This document shows, in pieces, positions 1 to 10,158 of a stretch of 64,000 nucleotides of DNA (positions within the stretch are counted from its first letter, which is position 1; the number at the start of each line of letters is the position of its first letter). Made by a program: the position numbers and the translations under genes. The notes beneath the pieces are model-generated. The model ran no database searches, was not told the DNA's origin, and worked only from the letters and a program-made list of their open reading frames with translations. Source of the DNA: Phytoseiulus persimilis (taxonomy: Eukaryota; Arthropoda; Arachnida; Mesostigmata; Phytoseiidae); contig CM075101.1 of the NCBI GenBank assembly GCA_037576195.1, positions 18,848,001-18,912,000 of the forward strand, given 5' to 3'.

Positions 1-3000
1 CTCGATCTGGAGGCAGATATGCGAATGCCGAGGAACCAGTAGACGCCCTCGCCGACCAGAAGCAAGAGCAGACGAGTCGCCCGTAAACGAGATATCTCGA
101 TATTATGCAGAGGCGTAGAGGGTAGGGTCGCTTCTGTTTCGCGGCCGCTTGAGGAAAAGGTTGAGAAGCACCGCCATAGGGTAGCATAGGGTTCGGAAAT
201 CCTGGAACCACGGAAGGGCGACTCAGACTTCCGGGAGCCATACATCGACAGCATAAACTGCTGAACCCACCGGCGACTCTGGGGAGTTCAGCGATGTCGC
301 CTCCACATCGTACCAGAGCGAGTAGAGAATCCTCTTCCCCTCCTCCGAACTCGACAAATTTAGGACCTCGGCCTTCAGCAGTACTGATTGTTCCTTCGTT
401 AAACTGTTCGTAAACCACGGTAGGCGCTCGAGACACCATCGTCTCCGCTCAGAGGGAACCGGGCCCAATCCGGTCAGCCGACAAATCAGAGACAATATTC
501 GAGCGAAACGGTTAGTCCAAGCGAAACGAATCTTTGTGAGTGCAACGAACAGGAGTGAATCACATCCATTACCTATCAACGATCGGGATGTCAACACGGA
601 CAGCTCGATAATCTGTTGGGAAACATGCGTATAGGTTCCATCACAGGAAGAAATGCATTACTGTCACAGCGGATTATGTGGAGTCGATGACTATTTTAAT
701 CTAAAATGCTCGTCATTCGTTTCTTCTTGCACTTATCACGCATCCTCGCGGCCGGGCGGCCTATCTTGATGCGGCAACTAAAACCGGCGCCCCGCCTCTC
801 CGCAGGTTTTCACATCAATCTTGATGAAGGATGGACGCCCTGCGTCGACAGGAACTTCGCGAGCGGAATATACTTCCCGGGGTCGGTGGGGGTGTGTATG
901 GATAGATCGTCCTCGGAATAACTGTAGTGGGCCCCGAAAAGTACCTTCTTCGAAATCTTCTCCGGAGGACGCTCGGGACAAGAAAAAAGTGTGATCAGAG
1001 CTCTGGTGGCTCCATGTCGCAGATCATGGACGATCGTTTTTCGTGGCGGGCAAAAATCGAAATCCATCGCTCCGATAGGATTCACGACGCAGAGCACCGA
1101 AAACTTGATTCCTGAGAGTGCAGGGGAGTTGCGAACGGGGTTCCGGCGCGTACGTGGCTCGGTTTCTCACTGTTGACAACTTGAGAGAAATTCTTCACCG
1201 GCAACAGTAGAAAATTCACCCTTTCTTCGTTCGCGTCACGGAACCGGGGGAGTCGAGTCTCCGAATCTCAACGGATCACAGTAATCGGAATAGTTCTTTC
1301 ACATCGCTTGGGAGCAACCACGGGAGTTGACCTCCAATATGTTCGACTGGATGGCTCGCTCCAACTGTTCCTCAACGCAAAGTTACCTGAATCCAGAGTG
1401 CAACGACGGAGGCTCCTGGAGACTGCTCGAAGGCCACGAAATTTCACCGCTGGCATATTCCATTCGATTGTTCCATCGAAATTGCGTTCACAAAATCATG
1501 ACGTCGAGCGACCAAATGAACCAAAGAGATCCGTACCGAACAAGCAGGTGATCAGACTCACCGGCGTTGACGCAACGACGGGTGCCCTGACGGAGTCACA
1601 CGAAAAGTAGTTCCCTCAACACTTTTCGGAAAAGTCCCTGACGAGCGCAGATTCAAGTTAAGCGAAGGTAGCTCCAAATGCGAGATTCTTGGACCAGGCA
1701 GAGACTGTGAAGCAGGAAATGCTGGATAGAAGAGAAGCCGAACAGCGGAAATGATGACGAAACCATGAGGAGTGTCAAGTCTCATGACCACGTCTCGCTC
1801 CAAACGCTTCCCCAAGAGTTGAAATGTTTGGGGTCACTGCGAGTTTGGATTCTGACATTTTCGCTCATCGATGGCGAACTCTTGAGGGACCACTCAGCTC
1901 TTTCGAGCAGAGACGCTATCGGCACAGTGGAATCTCTGAGGAACTGTTCGGAGGATTGAACTAGAGAAATGAATCCCGGCATCCTCGGGAGGCCACTCAT
2001 GCGTTGTTCCGACTCAATCTCAACGAATCGTGGGGCTACCGCTCGTTTCGACTCTGAAACATGAGTTTATTGGACGGAGTTCCATGATTTGTTTTCATGT
2101 ATTGGGCAACAAAAATTGTGGGGTCTGCAGCCCCTACTAGCCAGTACACCCAGCCTTTTCTTTTTTATAGACGCCATTATGCACATTCCAAATGTTGCTG
2201 AGGTCTGTCTGCATCCTCACGGGTCTCATAATTTGGCGTTTGTCCAAGCCCGAACACTTGTGAAAGTACAATACAGACAGCTAGCACCTCCCTATGGGGC
2301 GCCCAGCAACCTTCATCATGTGTCCTTCGCGGACAGTTAACCTTGCTCTGAACCATGTTTTATACGCGAGCTGGTTGCGGACTCCGAGATCTTGGAGCCC
2401 GAAGAAAGCCCCCCCGTAAAAATCAGAGGAAACGCGCTGAACGTCTCGGAGATTTTGGAACCAGGGGATGCAAACACGTCATGCGAATATTTATGTAACT
2501 CCATGGAATGAATATCAGGAGACGTAAGCGAGTGATTGACGAAAATGTCGCGTCAGCTTGCGCATCCCACCCCCACGCTTGAGGAGGCGTCTTTCGAAAC
2601 CTCTCGCTCGGAGTAGGCGAGTGAGAGAGTTAGGCGATCAACCCGTTCGAGAGCTTCGCTGGGTCTCGTCGGGGTTCGATCACCGCCGCTGAAGCTAGCC
2701 GCTGTCTTAGCTCCAGCCGTTCCGTTCGATGTTTGTTTGAAACCTCGATCCGTGAGCAGAGCTCCGAACAGTTAATGAAATACATCTATCAGAGGCAAAA
2801 GTTCTTCGAAGTATCGAAAATTTCGAACCTCAACTTGCATATTGCAACACTGAGGATCAGGTTGTGGAAGCTCTTGCCTATCACACGTCGTTCAGCAGTC
2901 GTACGGGAACCCGAGTTTCCTGATGTTCGGATGTGATCTCCTCTCTTCATCAACTGGCATTCAACAAGGGGATCCTCCAAGACCGGGACTGTTCGGTCTT

Positions 3001-3450
3001 GGTAACCGTTCATCGAGGCACCCTTCGATGCGTGGTACCTGGACGACGGGTTCTGGGTGAACCGATCGGGGACCCAGGTCCGAGACGTCCGGTGAAATCG
3101 ATCCCGTTAAATCATCCAACCATGGAGGGCGACCCCCTCTCCGAAAGATGACGGAGCTCCCCCCCCCCCGGCTGAACTCCGGTCACGGCGGCCTCTCTGA
3201 ATCTCCTCGGCGCTCCGCTGTTGCCCGACGCAATGCCGAAGTCCTTCGGTGTGATGACCCACAGGGTCTGGGCTATGCGAGAGCGTCTCCCGTTGGTTGG
3301 GGCCCACTAGGGCCTTTCCTTGCTTTGGTCATCCTCTCCCGCCAGCCGAATCCAGTATCTGATTAGGAGCACCGAACTCATTGACTCTCTGGAATTTCTG
3401 TTCAGTCTTCGACTCTTGGCCCGTGAGCGTTCCCAGGCTTGTCTTAAAAC
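1..3450 (+). mobile_element. Degraded LINE-like composite repeat, unit 1
   Basis: Non-LTR retrotransposon relic. A non-coding upstream part (about 220-2,090) is followed by block B (2,090-2,400), a GC-rich leader (2,560-2,700) and reverse transcriptase pieces. Recognisable on the + strand in shifting frames: a WYLDDG catalytic box near 3,034-3,050, then the conserved thumb-like stretch with AHQGLSLL and RIQYLIRST near 3,290-3,375. The finger/palm segment that carries motif A in other units is missing: the text jumps from the GTGGAAGCTC region (about 2,875) straight to the segment before the GIQQGDP motif. Frameshifts and stops throughout mean it is dead. It is nearly identical to the unit at 18,612-22,530. 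A stretch at about 740-1,060 is absent from that sister unit and looks like an insertion. Confidence 0.7.
2090..2400 (+). repeat. Block B copy 1
   Basis: Start of a 310 bp block beginning TGTTTTCATGTATTGGGC and ending near TTGGAGCCC. It lies upstream of the reverse transcriptase remnant and is found seven times in the window on the same strand. It contains a TATA-like TTTTATACGCG near its 3' side. No long reading frame is shared by all copies, so a LINE 5' untranslated or promoter region is the likeliest reading, which is inference. Confidence 0.8.
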
Positions 3451-3459
3451 GAAGTTAAA

Positions 3460-4071
3460 AGGTCACGATCTTCCTCTCGCGGACGCGATGTGGCTTCCCA
3501 AATCTGGAATTCTTGGACATCGAGGGAACGGATGAGCCGATGGCCGAGAATGATACTGCCCATGCTGAAAGCGCAGACCATTGAGACGAAAAAAGGCATT
3601 GAGGCCTGTGCGCGAGTGGAAGAGCTCAATGTCAGGTTCGGATGCGACATCACGAATTTCGAAGGCCACGAAATTTCATTGCTGACATATTCCATTCGGA
3701 AATTGCATCGAAATTCCGCTCACAAAATCATGACGCCGAGCGACCAAATGAACCGAAGAGATCCGTACCGAACAAGCAGGTGATCAGACTCACCGGAGTT
3801 GACTCAACGACGGGTGCCCCGACGGACTCACACGAAAAGTCGTTCCCTCAACACTTTTCGGAAGAGCCTCTGATGAGCGCAGTTCAAGTTGAGCGAATGT
3901 AGCTCCATATACGAGAAAGTTCGACAAGGCAGAGGTTGTGAAGCAGGAAATGCTGGAGAGGAGAAAAGCCGAATAGCGGAAGTGATGACGCAACAATGAG
4001 GAGTGTCGAGTCTCATGACCACGTCTCGTTTTCATCGCTTCCTCAAGAGTCGAAATATCTGGGGTCACTGC
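3460..4071 (+). repeat. Second copy of the upstream (A) block, cut by a hAT element
   Basis: Positions 3,650-4,071 repeat the sequence seen at 1,430-1,840 (GAAGGCCACGAAATTTCA onward) and resume at 7,943 after the hAT insertion, leading into block B copy 2. It is a non-coding repeat. The other copies of this block are at 19,500-19,940 and 25,565-25,700. Confidence 0.75.
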
Positions 4072-4206
4072 CAGTGGCGGATTTAGGGAGAAGAGCCCAG
4101 TCAGTTATTTTCCGGAGGGAGGGGGCTTTTCGGTGATGCTCGGGTTATGATATTTGAATGAAGAGTCAACCATGAATATCCAGCGAATTTCACGCGAATC
4201 TCATTA

Positions 4207-4470
4207 TCAGAGCCGCGCTTCTGGGTTCAGCAACTGTTCCTTGATTCCGCGCCTGGCTTTGTGCTCGGCAAAAGTTCCAATCGCATGGTGCAAATTCAAA
4301 GAGTTGGCTACTCGTCGCTCCATGTAGAGTATAGAAAAAATGTTGGGCGTTGTATCCGCTGAGGTTGCTCGACTATATTCCTTCACGTTTTTGGAAGAGC
4401 TCATGACGCGTTCCGCATTCGGGAACCTCGCCATCCCATTCCGGAGGAAATTCATAAGATAAGCAATGGT
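4207..4470 (-). pseudogene. hAT transposase C-terminal (dimerisation) fragment
   Basis: The minus-strand reading frame contains FPNAERVMSSSKNVKEYSRA followed by a TPNIFSILYMERR-like stretch. This matches the layout of the hAT C-terminal dimerisation domain, where an NAE.ERVFS segment is followed by a K.R.R stretch and a final LLxIK/ER helix. The frame is open into the sequence just upstream of its first methionine (AYLMNFLRNGM), so that methionine is internal to the old protein. Its place about 135 bp inside the left terminal repeat is where the transposase 3' end should be if the gene runs right to left. The zinc-finger and RNase-H-like catalytic parts could not be recognised in the remaining 3 kb, so the gene is dead. 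Confidence 0.6.
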
Positions 4471-4988
4471 TCTTCGAATCCGGCCTCACAGGCAGGCTGA
4501 GGAGTAGGCAAAACAGCCTAAAACACTCCGGAAAATATCCATGATATTGTTGTTGACCGTAAACTTCAGGTAGCTGAGCGGCGTGTCCAAACAGGAACCA
4601 CTGTTGTCGAACGTGGAGTACATCCCTTTGGAAGTGATCAACTAATGGCTCAAATCTGTCGTGGAAATTCGGGAAACGTTCCCATCAAAAGATCCACGCT
4701 GCGTCGCACACAACTCGTTTTTATGGTACTCAACGTCTCGAGCAGCAAGAAACCGAACGCAGAATCCATTTCTTGGGAACCCTTTCCGCGCTCTCCCAGT
4801 TAACACTTCGTGCCGTCCAAAACTTCGAAGTCGCATTGTCGATGTTTGCCCTGGCCGTTCAGTTCAGGAATTTCCCGTCTCCCTACCGCTGGAGAATCCG
4901 TGGCTTCCAGGCTCATCTCAGACCATTTCTCCCTCGCTTCATGCACGAAGCTGTCGTGCGCGCTTTCCTCACCCAGGTTTTCTGGTTG

Positions 4989-5733
4989 GGTATCGTATGC
5001 CAGAATCGCAAATGCCAGAATCTCAGATTCCAGAATCCCAAACGTCAGAAAACAGCCCTTCCCCACTCCGACAGCCTTGGAACCCAACTCGGAGCGGAGC
5101 TTCTATGGATTCGACTCCTTCTATTGGCTGTATAAAGGGATACCGAGGCATGTTGGACCCGAAATCGGGCTGAATAACATAACTGACCATACTTTTCAAA
5201 ACCAGGATGCTGACCCAGTGAAGAGAAAGAAAAGTGCCTCGATGCCAGGGATCGCCGTCCAACCGGGCGCAGCGCGGCCGACTCCTATTTGATATTTATC
5301 ACATCATGGAATAATCTCACAAGTACTCCTTGAGCGACGAGATCTTCGGATTTAACAGTCGGAGGGAATGTTGTAGATGAGAACCCAAAGCCTATCAAGA
5401 TGTCAGCGGCTCGTCTCGAGTTTTCCCCGGTCCAGGGCGAAAATTTATTTTCTGACACCTCGAGGTTGCGACGGTGAATCAGAGGTGTCGTTTGGACTGC
5501 TGATTGCCCATTATACGTGCAGCTATGAGTGATCCATGCGATCCGATTTTCTCGGCTCATCTATTCTTATCGTAGATTCACTCCCGAGATGCCTGGTTCC
5601 CTCTTTCTACGACCCCTCAATCAATGAAAGGAGTTGGATAGATAGAAGCTTCGCTCCGAGTTAGATTCCGAAGCCGTCGGAGTGCGGAAGGGCTTTTTCT
5701 GGCACATGAGATTCTGGCATCTGAGATAAAACC
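4989..5733. mobile_element. Non-autonomous element with roughly 100-130 bp terminal inverted repeats, inside the hAT element
   Basis: The left end (GGTATCGTATGCCAGAATC, 4,989) and the reverse complement of the right end (GGTTTTATCTCAGATGCCAG, ending 5,733) are related. The similarity runs inward through AGCCCTTCC-CACTCCGAC-GCC and AACTCGGAGC-GAGCTTCTAT. The outer part of each arm is made of short CCAGAATCxCA subrepeats, a foldback-like design. An imperfect direct repeat flanks it (GGTTTTCTGGTTG before, GGTTTTCTAGTTTG after), possibly the target duplication. No transposase was seen inside. Confidence 0.65.
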
Positions 5734-6569
5734 GGTTTTCTAGTTTGGCGATCGCTGCGGCAGCGCTACTCGAAGCCATCATGGGATCCAACTCCCCAAC
5801 TCAAGTATTGAGTGCAACCACAACAGATTCGAAAAGAAAACCCAGTTCATTGAGAAAAGAAGAGGTCTAGCGTTCATGATATCTTCCCCGGAATGCTCCA
5901 GTTCTGCGGGTTTCATGCTCAATGCAAACAATGATGCATTCGTAGTTTTGGATCACTGCTGCCACGGCTTCCAGCCCGAACGAGGCCCACCGCGTGGTAC
6001 TCAGGCTCTTGAGCTGAAGTGCCCGCTCATTCGCGATGTCCTCCGCATCTCGCGTTGCTAGATGGTCACCAGTGGAAGTTCTCGATCCGTGTAACTCGTC
6101 CCTCAGCTCTTGAAGGAGATTGATTCCGAAAGCTGTTGATGTTTGCGAGTTCTTTCGGCTTTCTCCCAGGATTGCGTCTCACCTCCGACGCGATTGCGAA
6201 AAGTACTAGTAAATAGTCTTTATCGTTACGAAGAAGACTTTGATCGATAGACCGGCACTTTTTTCTGCGGCATGGAAAAAAAAACATGTTCATTCGATGA
6301 CTCAAGTAGTCGACGAAGGGTGGGAATGCTCTGTCGCTGACATGGTTTTTCATTTTTGCTTAAACTCTTCCGACGATCCCCGACATTACGGCGGCTCTCT
6401 CATGGCTTTGCCCGCAAAGGTAGTATCTCCGGAGTTAGTATAAATGGAACAACTAGCCGGCCTTCGACCGACGAGCTGGCAGACTTCGGGTCACCTTGCT
6501 TCGGGTCACCACGGGTCAGCACCATTGGTGAATTATCTCCTTATTCGGCTAATCTGCGCATGTTGTCTC

Positions 6570-7060
6570 TCAAAAGTATGGTCAGACCCACCACGGATTC
6601 ACCGTCTTAGACTCCGAGGGGTGTGGTGAGATCGACCCCTGAGCCACCTCCTGAAAGTCCCGAGAATATGAACAAATCGATCCCGGAATAACCTCCTTTG
6701 GCTGCGGAAAGTATGGTCAGATCGACCCCGGAATCACCTCCCCAGACCACGAGAAGTGTGCTGAGATAGATCCCGGTACAACCTGCTTAGGCTCCAATAA
6801 GTATGGTAAGATCGACCTCGGAACTTTCCACCCCCTCCCTAGCTTTCTGAGAGTATGATCAAATCCGTCCCGGAAGCATTGTGCCCGAAAAGTCCTCTTC
6901 AGATTGGTCTCGGAATGACCCCTCCAGACTTGGAAAAGTATGGTCGAATCGGCCCCGGAATCCCCCCCCCCCTCCAGACTTGGAAAGTAATGGTCAGATT
7001 GGTCTCGGAATCACCCCTCCAGACTTGAAAAAGTATGGTCAGATCGGCCCAGGGTTATTC
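6570..7060 (+). repeat. Minisatellite inside the hAT element
   Basis: About nine degenerate tandem units of roughly 45-65 bp. They are built on AAGTATGGTCAGATCGACCC followed by CGGAATCACC and a CCTCCAGACTTGG-like spacer. The last three units (about 6,900-7,050) are shorter and most alike, suggesting recent expansion at that side. Confidence 0.75.
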
Positions 7061-8080
7061 TGGGCTTCTTCCACGTTTGTCTCTCCATTCCCTCTCCAAG
7101 GATGCACTCTTATGTTTCTTGGATGGATCATAACTTGCGGACGGTTCACTCACTCTCGCTGTGGGGCACAAATCGTAAGCTCGAGTTGACGTTTTAAGCT
7201 CACTCGGCAAATGGAATTGCACCAAGTATGACAACTTATCACGATCATTGATTGACGATGAAAACACACAGACCTCACCGGAAAAGTTTGCGTCGCTCAG
7301 CAGAGCAGTCACTGAACGAGAATTATTGTTCTCGCTTTCTCAGATCACAGATCATCCGACAATCGTCCGACATCATATTCGGAAACATTGGATGAGCACA
7401 AAATAGGACGAAGTTTGCGCGCTCTGTGCCCTCTCTTTTGGTAGCGCGTCTCCTCTGTGCTAGTGGGACCCCGGAGTTCGCAACGTTCCGAGTAAAATTT
7501 CGCGCTTCACTTTCCCTCTTCATAGCAAAACTTGTCTTCCATGGTTTTCGCGAATGAAAAATCGTTGTAAAAACAAGGAAGGATTGCCGCGAGCTCCACC
7601 ACTGTTCGACTATCTTTTCGGCGACCAAATTTGCGCGGGGCCGTCGTAGGTCAAGTCTGACTCTGCACGATACACGCAAGTCTCGCCGGCCCCCTCCCAC
7701 AGTGGGCGCACCGTGGAGCGAATCCGAGTGAAATGGATTTTCACTCCTTACGATCAGCTGGAAAGACCGCGGCTCGCGAGAATTTCCGTGGGCAGTAGAG
7801 CTTCAGCCACCTTTCGAGACCATAATTCCCTTCACACCTTCCCCCTTCCTGGAAGGGGGTCCATGATTAGTCGACCGGAAAGTCAACGTTGACGGGGCCC
7901 AGTCAGCATTGTCCCTTCTGTCAACCGTTAAATCCGCCACTGGTCACTGCGAGTTCGGATTCCGACTTATTCGCTCTTGAGGGACTACTCAGCTCCTTCG
8001 AGCAGGGACGCTATCGAATCGTGGGGCTCCCGCTCGTTTAGACTCTGGGACTTGACTGTATTGGACGGAGTTCCATGATC

Positions 8081-8392
8081 TGTTTTCATGTATTGGGCAA
8101 CAAAAATTGTGGGGTCTGCAGTCCCCAACTAGCCAGTACACCCAGCCTTTTCCTTTTTATAGACGCCATTATGCACATTCCAAATGTTGCCGAGGTCTGT
8201 CTGCATCCTCACGGGTCTCATAATTTGGCGTTTGTCCAAGCCCGAACACTTGTGAAAGTACAATACAGACAGTTGGCACCTGCCTAAGCGGCGCCCAGCA
8301 ACCTTCATCATGTGTCCTTCGCGGACAGTTAACCTTGCTCTGAACCATGTTTTATACGCGAGCTGGTTGCGGACTCCGAGATATTGGAGCCC
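8081..8392 (+). repeat. Block B copy 2
   Basis: Same block as at 2,090. It ends ATATTGGAGCCC and is preceded by the A-type flank (GTATTGGACGGAGTTCCATG), as are copies 1, 5 and 6. Confidence 0.8.
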
Positions 8393-9252
8393 AGAGAAAG
8401 CCCCCCCGTAAAACTCAGAGGAAACGCGCTGAACGTCTCGGAGATTTTGGAACCAGGGGATGCAAATCCGTCATGCGAATATTTATATAACTCCAAGGAA
8501 TGAATATGAGGAGACGTGAGCGGGTGATTGACGAAAATGTCGCGTCAACTTGCCCGTCCCACCCCCACTGTTGAGGAGGCGTCTTTCGAAACCTCTCGCC
8601 CGGAGTTGACGAGAGAGAGAATTAGGCGATCAACCCGCTCGAGAGCTTCGCTAGGTCTCGTCGAGGTTCGATCACCGCCGCTGTCTTAGCTCCAGCCGTT
8701 CCGTTCGATGATTGTTTGAAACCTCGATCCGTGAGCAGAGCTCCGAACAGTTGATGAAATTCATCTCTCAGAGGCAGGGGTTCTTCGAAATATCGAAAAT
8801 TTCGAACCTCAACTTGCATATTGCAACACTGAGGATCAGATTGAGGAAGCTCCAGCCGCTCATCAGCCGGGGTCTCCCTCGTACCGCATTCTTGAAGGTG
8901 GACTCCAGAAATGCTTCCGACTGTCTTAGTAGAGATCACCTTCTGCGGAACGTGCGCGATATCGCGCCCGACCTATCACACGTCGTTCAGCAGTTGTACG
9001 GGAACCCAAGTTTCCTGATGTTCGGATGTGATCTCCCCTCTTCATCAACTGGCATTCAACAAGGGGATCCTCCAAGACCGGGACTGTTCGGTCTTGGTAA
9101 CCGTCGATCGAATCACCCTTCGAAGCGTGGTACCTGGACGACGGGCTCTGGGTGAACCGATCGGGAACCCAAGTCCGAGACGTCCGATGAAATCGATTCC
9201 ATAAAATCATCCAACCATGGAGGAAGACCCCTCTCCGAGAGATGACGGAGCT

Positions 9253-9288
9253 CCCCCCCCCCCCCCCCCCCCCCCCCCGCCGGCGGTA
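9253..9288 (+). repeat. 36-base poly-C run
   Basis: An uninterrupted run of 36 C just 3' of the reverse transcriptase YLDDG region of unit 2. The matching places in other units hold shorter C runs (about 3,163, 22,224 and 27,525), so the tract expands and contracts between copies. Its exact length may also be an assembly artefact. Confidence 0.9.
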
Positions 9289-9846
9289 TTCCGGTCCCGG
9301 CGGCCACTCTGAACCTCCTCGGCGCTCCGCTGTTGCCCGACGCAATACCGGAGTCTTTCGGTGTGTTGACAGACAGGGTCTGGGCCATGCGAGACGGTGT
9401 CTCTGACCAGAGCTTCAGTGCAGCAGCGCAAACGCATCATGAACGCATTTCTCATGCGAGCCCCACAATGTTTGAAGTCCAAACGGATGAAATTTCTCTC
9501 TCTGGACGTTCCGCATTCCGATACCTTCAATCCGCAGTACGTATCAGAACCACGAGAAGCGGAAAATCAGATCAGTATTGTGACTGCTGCATGCACCGCT
9601 TCAGCCTTGGAGTTTGGAGCGAATTTTGTCGACGCAAACTCTCCAGCCACTCCCTTCGCCATGCAATCAAGAACAGCTCTCGTTGTCAGATTTTTTTGTC
9701 GAGGAAAACCCTTCATTTCGTTCGAAAGATTTCTCAGAAATCGGGATAAGGTTCCAATCAGAAACTGGGAGGCGTATCCTATACATGGTTGCTAGGAAAC
9801 AGGAACAGCGGACCGAGCTTTGTAGTTCGCATCGATTTCCATGATT

Positions 9847-10158
9847 TGTTTTCATGTATTGGGCAACAAAAATTGTGGGGTCTGCAGCCCCCAACTAGCC
9901 AGTACACCCAGCCTTTTCTTTTTTATAGACGCCATTATGCACATTCCAAATGTTGCCGAGGTCTGTCTGCATCCTCACGGGTCTCATAATTTGGCGTTTG
10001 TCCAAGCCCGAACACTTGTGAAAGTACAATACAGACAGTTGGCACCTCCCTATGGGGCGCCCAGCAACCTTCATAATGTGTCCTTCGCGGACAGTTAACC
10101 TTGCTCTGAACCATGTTTTATACGCGAGCTGGTTGCGGACTCCGAGATCTCGGAGCCC
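9847..10158 (+). repeat. Block B copy 3
   Basis: Preceded by a different flank (CTTTGTAGTTCGCATCGATTTCC) that resembles the G-type flank of copies 4 and 7, joined directly to the tail of unit 2. The junction is therefore chimeric. Confidence 0.8.

Larger units (their letters stand above)
4072..7942. mobile_element. hAT-superfamily DNA transposon, decayed
   Basis: The terminal inverted repeats are CAGTGGCGGATTTA on the left and its exact reverse complement on the right. The element is flanked by a perfect 8 bp direct duplication GTCACTGC (4,064-4,071 and 7,943-7,950), the size typical of hAT elements. The uninterrupted target sequence (GGGGTCACTGCGAG) is present in sister repeats near 1,836 and 19,930, which confirms both edges. 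A hAT dimerisation-domain remnant lies on the minus strand close to the left end. The element is 3,871 bp long and itself hosts another inverted-repeat element (4,989-5,733) and a minisatellite (6,570-7,060). Confidence 0.85.
7943..9800 (+). mobile_element. Degraded LINE-like composite repeat, unit 2
   Basis: Resumes the A block after the hAT insertion, then block B (8,081-8,392), the leader and a reverse transcriptase remnant that keeps most palm motifs. Motif A is FLKVDSRNASDCLSRDHLLR at about 8,890-8,950. The next motif region is YGNPSFLMFG, then STGIQQGDP, at about 8,996-9,085. The catalytic WYLDDG box is near 9,128-9,146. A 36-base C homopolymer interrupts the region after the box. The end of the unit (about 9,570-9,800) matches 23,040-23,290 in unit 5. 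Frames shift several times, so it is non-functional. Confidence 0.75.

Noticed and set aside
2090-2400. Block B as a solo long terminal repeat
   Set aside because: No TG...CA boundary pair, no target duplication around individual copies, and it is always followed by LINE leader and reverse transcriptase sequence, which fits a LINE upstream region better.
2640-2700. GGGGTTCGATCACC in the LINE leader as a tRNA or SINE B box
   Set aside because: No matching A box at the right spacing and no cloverleaf; it recurs only as part of the LINE leader.
6570-7060. CRISPR-like array
   Set aside because: Units are degenerate, run directly into each other and lack unique spacers; it is a minisatellite in a eukaryotic transposon.
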